Shown piece by piece: positions 60,893 through 64,000 of a stretch of DNA of 64,000 nucleotides. The notes under the pieces are model-generated. The model ran no database searches, was not told the origin of the DNA, and saw nothing but the letters and a program-made list of their open reading frames with translations. Every line of letters starts with the position of its first letter. Within the stretch, counting starts at the first letter, position 1. The stretch lies in contig NZ_CP013382.1 of assembly GCF_001513745.1 (NCBI RefSeq), positions 2,294,001 through 2,358,000 of the forward strand, written 5' to 3'. The DNA comes from Burkholderia humptydooensis (GTDB lineage: Bacteria > Pseudomonadota > Gammaproteobacteria > Burkholderiales > Burkholderiaceae). A program made the translations under genes and the position numbers.

Positions 60893-61218
60893 CGTGCACC
60901 CCGCGTCGTCATGGCCAGCGCCTGCACGCTGCCGAGCCAGCTACCGTACCCCGTGAGGTGGCTCGTGAAGTCCGGCCGGACCCGCGTGTCGACGTGCGCG
61001 TCCGGAGCGCGGCAGGTTCCGGCGATCGAGTACTCGCGGCCGCGGCGCGTGCTGCTCGAATCGAGCCGCGCGAGCGCGACGTCGGTCGCCAGCAGCTGCC
61101 GCATCGACGACAGCGGCACCTCCAGCTTCTCGGCGAGACGGGTCGCCGTGTACCGGCTGCCCGGCCTCATGGTCTTCAGCACCGCGTTGATGGTCAGCTT
61201 TCCGTTTTTCGTTTTCAA
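60889..61218 (-). CDS. Phage winged-helix-like protein of unknown function
   Basis: 109 residues. LTINAVLKTMRPGSRYTATR, LAEKLEVPLSSMRQLLATDV and RRGREYSIAGT build a small winged helix: helix 1, helix 2-turn-helix 3 and a strand. The rest is a 45-residue tail with no known motif. It may regulate the middle or late genes together with the Q-like protein, with which it is translationally coupled (ATGA). No closer match can be given. Confidence 0.6.
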   Translation of the reverse strand: MKTKNGKLTINAVLKTMRPGSRYTATRLAEKLEVPLSSMRQLLATDVALARLDSSSTRRGREYSIAGTCRAPDAHVDTRVRPDFTSHLTGYGSWLGSVQALAMTTRGAR

Positions 61219-61227
61219 GGCCCGCTC

Positions 61228-61407
61228 CTATGCTCGCTGCAAATTCAATTCGATGGCTTCGATGCGCACGCCGGGCACGCGCGCGTAGCGCTTCGAGATC
61301 CAGAGGTCGACGACCGGGCCGTCGTCCGCATACACGCCCCCGTTCATGCCGTCCTTCAACGCCGGGGCAACGTTGTTGACCGCGCCCCTATCCCATTCGA
61401 TGCTCAT
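61228..61407 (-). CDS. Truncated RusA-like duplicate (C-terminal part only)
   Basis: 59 residues. MSIEWDRGAVNNVAPALKDG, then MNGGVYADDGPVVDLWISKR and YARVPGVRIEAIELNLQRA. The last 45 residues are clearly related to the end of the RusA protein encoded just upstream (both finish ELNLQRA), with about one substitution in three. The N-terminal half with the first conserved motif is missing. GGAGG lies seven bases before the ATG, so it is translated as a small protein. The duplicated part keeps the DGxNG and DD motifs, which carry acidic residues of the active site. Confidence 0.7.
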   Translation of the reverse strand: MSIEWDRGAVNNVAPALKDGMNGGVYADDGPVVDLWISKRYARVPGVRIEAIELNLQRA

Positions 61408-61441
61408 TCCACAACCTCCGAATACCGTTTGCGTCAACTTC

Positions 61442-61912
61442 CTAGGCACGCTGCAAATTCAATTCGATAACCTCGACTCGCACTCCAGGGGTGCGGGTGT
61501 AGCGCTTTGACACCCACCCATCGACGATTTGAGCGTCATCGACGTACACGATCCCGTTCAGGCCGTCTTCGATGGATTTCGCAACGTTCGACCAGTCCGG
61601 CTTCTTCGTCGCGCCGATCGCGCCGGCGGCTGCCGCGTCCTGGCGCTTCTGCGACCAACTCGCCGGGATCGGCAGGCCGATGTTTACGATCAGGCGCACC
61701 GGGCCCTCGTACGGCTGCGTGTCGCGCATCGCCGCGCGTGCGGCCATCTTCACGAGGTTCTCGTAGCGCTCGGTCGCCTCGGGCGTGAACGTGCGGACGT
61801 GCGCTCCGTGGCGCGCGAAGCGTGGTCGGCCCTTCGCGACAGGCTTGCCGGGCACGACGAACACGACGCGGCGCGCGATCGGCGATGGCGTGATGAGGGA
61901 CTGCTGGGTCAC
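61442..61912 (-). CDS. rusA: RusA family crossover junction endodeoxyribonuclease
   Basis: 156 residues. VVFVVPGKPVAKGRPRFARH is the N-terminal RusA block; KKPDWSNVAKSIEDGLNGIV and YVDDAQIVDGWVSKRYT hold the conserved acidic residues. RusA is a dimeric Holliday junction resolvase carried by many prophages. The start is GTG at 61912 with GGAGGTG upstream; the stop of the preceding gene overlaps it as GTGA. A truncated copy of its own C-terminus follows 34 bases downstream. Confidence 0.87.
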   Translation of the reverse strand: MTQQSLITPSPIARRVVFVVPGKPVAKGRPRFARHGAHVRTFTPEATERYENLVKMAARAAMRDTQPYEGPVRLIVNIGLPIPASWSQKRQDAAAAGAIGATKKPDWSNVAKSIEDGLNGIVYVDDAQIVDGWVSKRYTRTPGVRVEVIELNLQRA

Positions 61913-62085
61913 CGAAGCACCTCCAACGAGAGCCGGCCGAACCGGTAGACCTTCCTGTGGCCGTAGCGCTGGGAGAAGTAGCACCCGCGATCGATTTCGA
62001 AAGCGAGTCCCTTGCCGCGCAGACGGAAAAAGAAGCCTTTTCGGTGGACGACGAAGAATGTGTCGCTCGAGATTCGGATCTTCAT
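61909..62085 (-). CDS. Small phage protein of unknown function
   Basis: 58 residues. MKIRISSDTFFVVHRKGFFF, RLRGKGLAFEIDRGCYFSQR and YGHRKVYRFGRLSLEVLR. It is a beta-rich basic protein, FxxxGxG-type, of a kind seen next to RusA in Burkholderia prophages, and the family has no function. Its start overlaps the stop of the upstream gene as ATGA, and its stop overlaps the rusA GTG as GTGA, so all three are read as one cistron chain. Confidence 0.62.
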   Translation of the reverse strand: MKIRISSDTFFVVHRKGFFFRLRGKGLAFEIDRGCYFSQRYGHRKVYRFGRLSLEVLR

Positions 62086-62342
62086 GCCGCCACCTCGTCG
62101 CTCACGTCGTCGGTCACCGGCACGCCGCTGATCGGGCGCAGCCAAGCATCGGGAATCCATCCGGTCTTGAGCTCGCACGGTCGAAACGTGACAACGTCCG
62201 TCCCCGGGATCGGCGTGGGCGCTTCGACGTACCAGCAGAAGCCGAGGTGCAGGTACTCGCCGTATGGCGCCTTCACCTCGACGATGCGGTCGCGGGCTTC
62301 GCCACGCGTGATCACGGCCATGTCGCCAATTTTGCAGTTCAT
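62082..62342 (-). CDS. Small phage protein of unknown function
   Basis: 86 residues. MNCKIGDMAVITRGEARDRI, VEVKAPYGEYLHLGFCWYVE and PTPIPGTDVVTFRPCELKTG WIPDAWLRPI-type text. The KxGDxAxIxxG...G..W.V......PDxWLRPI pattern is a common short beta-barrel phage protein of unknown role, perhaps SH3-like. It overlaps both neighbours as ATGA. A second upstream ATG at 62351 is less likely because the overlap sets the start. Confidence 0.65.
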   Translation of the reverse strand: MNCKIGDMAVITRGEARDRIVEVKAPYGEYLHLGFCWYVEAPTPIPGTDVVTFRPCELKTGWIPDAWLRPISGVPVTDDVSDEVAA

Positions 62343-62572
62343 CGCGTGCACTCCCGCAGCAACACCTCGTATCCTTTCGGGCCCATCAAGAGCGCTTCGT
62401 CACCGACCGACACCATCCGGTTTTCCGTACCGAAAAACTCACGCATCCAGCCGTTCAGGTCGATCACGAATTGCTCGGGCATCAGTTCGGCGAACCGACT
62501 CGACACCTGCATCCGCGGGCAGTCATCGAAGATCGAATCGACAACGATTTTTAGCCCCATAAACGTGTTCAT
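62339..62572 (-). CDS. Small phage protein of unknown function
   Basis: 77 residues. MNTFMGLKIVVDSIFDDCPR and MQVSSRFAELMPEQFVIDLN, then GWMREFFGTENRMVSVGDEA LLMGP-type text. MGxxVxxxP.....MxxxxxxxxxMPxxxRxxxNxWxxxFFG is seen in short phage genes next to YdaU-like replication proteins. No function known. Overlaps the upstream stop and downstream start as ATGA. Confidence 0.62.
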   Translation of the reverse strand: MNTFMGLKIVVDSIFDDCPRMQVSSRFAELMPEQFVIDLNGWMREFFGTENRMVSVGDEALLMGPKGYEVLLRECTR

Positions 62573-63555
62573 CGCCCTTCCCCCAGCAGTGCGCCAGCCG
62601 CGACTGGGCCAGCGCTGTTGCGAAACGCGCGGTTGTGGTCGTCCCACCACGGGCCGTCGCCCGCAGCGCGGAACACGCGCAGCTTGAATTCGAATGCGTG
62701 CTCGTCGGGGCCTTGCTCGTGGCCGAGCTGGCGCGCGCGCTCAACGATGCCGGCCCACGAGCGCCACCAGTCGCCCGCGACGCGCGGCGCGCCGCCAGCG
62801 TTCGAGGAGCGCGCGGCGATGGCGTCGCTGAGAATCCGGTCGAGGAAGCCGACGTTGATCGGCTGCGTCGAGCCGTCCTTCGCGCGCCGCTGGCGCGCCG
62901 TGGCGACGGCGGTCAGCACGTCCTCACGCGTTGCGCCGCGCAGCGGCCAGTTGGCGACGCACTCGTCGCTCGCGGCAACGCTCACTCCCGATGTGCGCAG
63001 GATCTCGACGAAAGCGGCGGCGGCGTTTTGCGCATCGTCCGCTACTGCCTGTGCTGTGCCGCCGCCGCTATGGTTTACATATTGGTTCTTGGTTCTTGGT
63101 TCTTGGTTAGTTTTAGAACCGGTTATGTCTGGGGGGCCGCTGGCAACCGGATCGGAACCCGACGAAAACCCACTGGGTTTTTCTTGGGTTTCAGCTGGGT
63201 TCTGTTTGGTACCCGGCTCGCTAGCCGTCCGCTTTTTCGGCCGGCCGCCCTTTTTCCCGTTCTCCTGGGCGGTTTCGGCGCGCAAACGGTAGGCAGCGAT
63301 CTCGATTTCGCATCGTTCGTGAACGTATCCGGCGTCCGTCTGCGTGAACTTGAAACGCAACAGATTCGCCACGGCGCGGCGCTCTTCCTCGGCGCTTACG
63401 CCCACGGCGTAGCACACTGCATCCAGGTCCAGCGGGAGGGGTTTCTCGGTGTCGTAGTAGACGTCGATCAGGTCACGGTAGATCCATCGCTCGACACGGC
63501 TCATGTTTACCGTGCCGGACCGGAAATCGCCGATGTGGTGGGGGTAGTAATTCAT
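62569..63555 (-). CDS. YdaU-like (DUF1376) phage replication protein
   Basis: 328 residues. MNYYPHHIGDFRSGTVNMSR, VERWIYRDLIDVYYDTEKPL and LDLDAVCYAVGVSAEEERRA are the DUF1376 winged helix of phage replication initiators. A low-complexity, charged linker (about 95-165) contains KGGRPKKR and, from about 148, a 7-base DNA repeat giving TNQEPRTKNQ. The C-terminal part (VGFLDRILSDAIAARSSNAG) is like replisome loader domains. It presumably starts phage DNA synthesis. It is followed by four overlapping genes. Confidence 0.75.
   Translation of the reverse strand: MNYYPHHIGDFRSGTVNMSRVERWIYRDLIDVYYDTEKPLPLDLDAVCYAVGVSAEEERRAVANLLRFKFTQTDAGYVHERCEIEIAAYRLRAETAQENGKKGGRPKKRTASEPGTKQNPAETQEKPSGFSSGSDPVASGPPDITGSKTNQEPRTKNQYVNHSGGGTAQAVADDAQNAAAAFVEILRTSGVSVAASDECVANWPLRGATREDVLTAVATARQRRAKDGSTQPINVGFLDRILSDAIAARSSNAGGAPRVAGDWWRSWAGIVERARQLGHEQGPDEHAFEFKLRVFRAAGDGPWWDDHNRAFRNSAGPVAAGALLGEGR
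63082..63109. repeat. 7-base tandem repeat inside the replication protein gene
   Basis: Three complete copies of TTGGTTC and a fourth differing in its last base (TTGGTTA). The unit is not a multiple of three, so gain or loss of one copy shifts the reading frame. Confidence 0.85.
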
Positions 63556-63595
63556 CAGGATCCCCGAGCTACGGTGAGAGGATTCGGGAGGTCGT

Positions 63596-64000
63596 TCATC
63601 GTGCTTCCCACAGATTCTTTTGCCCGCGCAGGTGCGCCGCGGTGTCGATGCGCGGCCGCGCGGGCGTGTTCCAGTTGCCGCCGCCGCGCGCGCCGACGAG
63701 TCGCCAGCCGGCGCCGCGCAGGCTCGCGCCGCCCTCGCCGGCCAGCGTGTAGGTGATCAGGCGCAGATAGCCGAGCGCGCGGGCCGCGCGCCACGCCGCG
63801 CCGTACAGCGCCGAGCAGGCGTTCCGTGTGCCATCGGTGCAGCAGCGCGTCACCTCGAGCGTCAGGCCGTCGTCGTTTCCGCGGGCTACCGGTCGGCCGA
63901 CGATGGCGACGCCGCAGACCTGCGGGTCCTGCGCCACGATGGAATCGAGTGAAAGCGGATCGACGACGGCAATGCTGAACTTGTGCCCGGCGACGGGCCG
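63596..64000 (-). CDS. XF1762 family phage protein (5' end beyond window)
   Basis: The frame is open to the last base; about 134 residues can be read, ending at 63596. VCGVAIVGRPVARGNDDGLT, LEVTRCCTDGTRNACSALYG AAWRAARALG-type text and LRLITYTLAGEGGASLRGAG, then NTPARPRIDTAAHLRGQK. This matches XF1762 proteins, which have an acetyltransferase-like fold and are usual in Burkholderia and Xylella prophages; the substrate is not known. The gene is intact as far as it can be seen. Confidence 0.8.
   Translation of the reverse strand, partial: RPVAGHKFSIAVVDPLSLDSIVAQDPQVCGVAIVGRPVARGNDDGLTLEVTRCCTDGTRNACSALYGAAWRAARALGYLRLITYTLAGEGGASLRGAGWRLVGARGGGNWNTPARPRIDTAAHLRGQKNLWEAR

Larger units (their letters stand above)
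33305..64000. mobile_element. Prophage of contractile-tail type, left end to window edge (right end missing)
   Basis: From the lysis cassette at the left to early genes at the right edge, nearly all genes run on the minus strand in the order expected of a tailed phage: replication and recombination genes, late regulator, terminase, portal, capsid, neck, sheath, tube, tape measure, baseplate, fibre, lysis. Sheath (DUF3383), tube (DUF3277) and baseplate J show a myovirus. Structural genes look intact, with stop/start overlaps throughout, so the phage may be functional. Integrase and repressor must lie beyond 64,000. The left limit is judged only from composition and gene content. Confidence 0.9.

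Noticed and set aside
63082..63109. CRISPR-like array
   Set aside because: The repeats are 7 bases with no spacers and lie inside a coding gene.
33305..64000. Anti-phage defence island or toxin-antitoxin pair in the prophage
   Set aside because: I looked for restriction, retron, Abi, CBASS, BREX and toxin-antitoxin motifs and saw none; only the SGNH lipoprotein and the secreted protein remain as unexplained cargo.

Overview
The window is high-GC betaproteobacterial chromosome, almost certainly Burkholderia and most likely the B. pseudomallei group. The reasons are the rpsU-yqeY-dnaG-rpoD macromolecular synthesis operon, the very strong G/C preference at third codon positions in the core genes, the DUF3138-type porin fragment, and a Burkholderia-style prophage. 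Species level cannot be settled from the sequence alone.

Layout. (1) 1-2.3 kb: end of an iron/siderophore-type ABC substrate-binding protein followed by a sarcosine-oxidase-like flavoprotein. (2) 2.4-3.96 kb: a rearrangement scar joining a stub of an IS3-type insertion sequence, a decayed methyltransferase gene and the last quarter of an outer membrane protein gene. (3) 4.0-5.4 kb: PuuB-like amine oxidase. (4) 5.4-9.3 kb: visibly AT-richer accessory patch with a ProC-like reductase, a 14-TM MFS exporter behind a TetR-type palindrome and a DUF6429 gene, bounded by a tRNA-Ile2(CAU). (5) 9.4-33.2 kb: housekeeping block with rpoD, dnaG, yqeY, rpsU, BaiN-like flavoprotein, tsaD, folE2, dxs-ispA-xseB (isoprenoid precursors), a Rieske oxygenase, a mercaptopyruvate sulfurtransferase, dienelactone hydrolase, TadG-like protein, type II NADH dehydrogenase, polA and a LOG-family gene, with several clear intrinsic terminators.

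(6) About 33.3 kb to the end: a prophage of contractile-tail (myovirus) type, truncated by the window end. Read on the minus strand from right to left it holds early/middle genes (XF1762-like, YdaU-like replication protein, small genes, RusA resolvase plus a truncated RusA copy), a Q-like late regulator, then the late operon. The late operon runs through a metallopeptidase, terminase, portal, head morphogenesis, protease/scaffold, capsid, neck, sheath, tube, tape measure, baseplate, tail fibre, and finally holin, SAR endolysin and Rz/Rz1 spanins. Three cargo or regulatory genes sit on the plus strand: an XRE-like regulator, an SGNH lipoprotein and a secreted small protein.

The prophage carries several layers of gene expression that ordinary ORF calling misses. 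These are a C_CCU_UUU minus-one frameshift joining the two tail chaperone reading frames, an internal start with its own ribosome binding site that gives a scaffold nested in the head protease gene, and Rz1 nested in Rz. In addition, a consensus late promoter sits just behind the Q-like gene and runs straight into a perfect intrinsic terminator. Four more terminator-like hairpins lie along the late transcript and one just behind the leader, which together make processive antitermination the best explanation for late control. No CRISPR array, restriction system or recognised defence system was found; no wholly new system is claimed.
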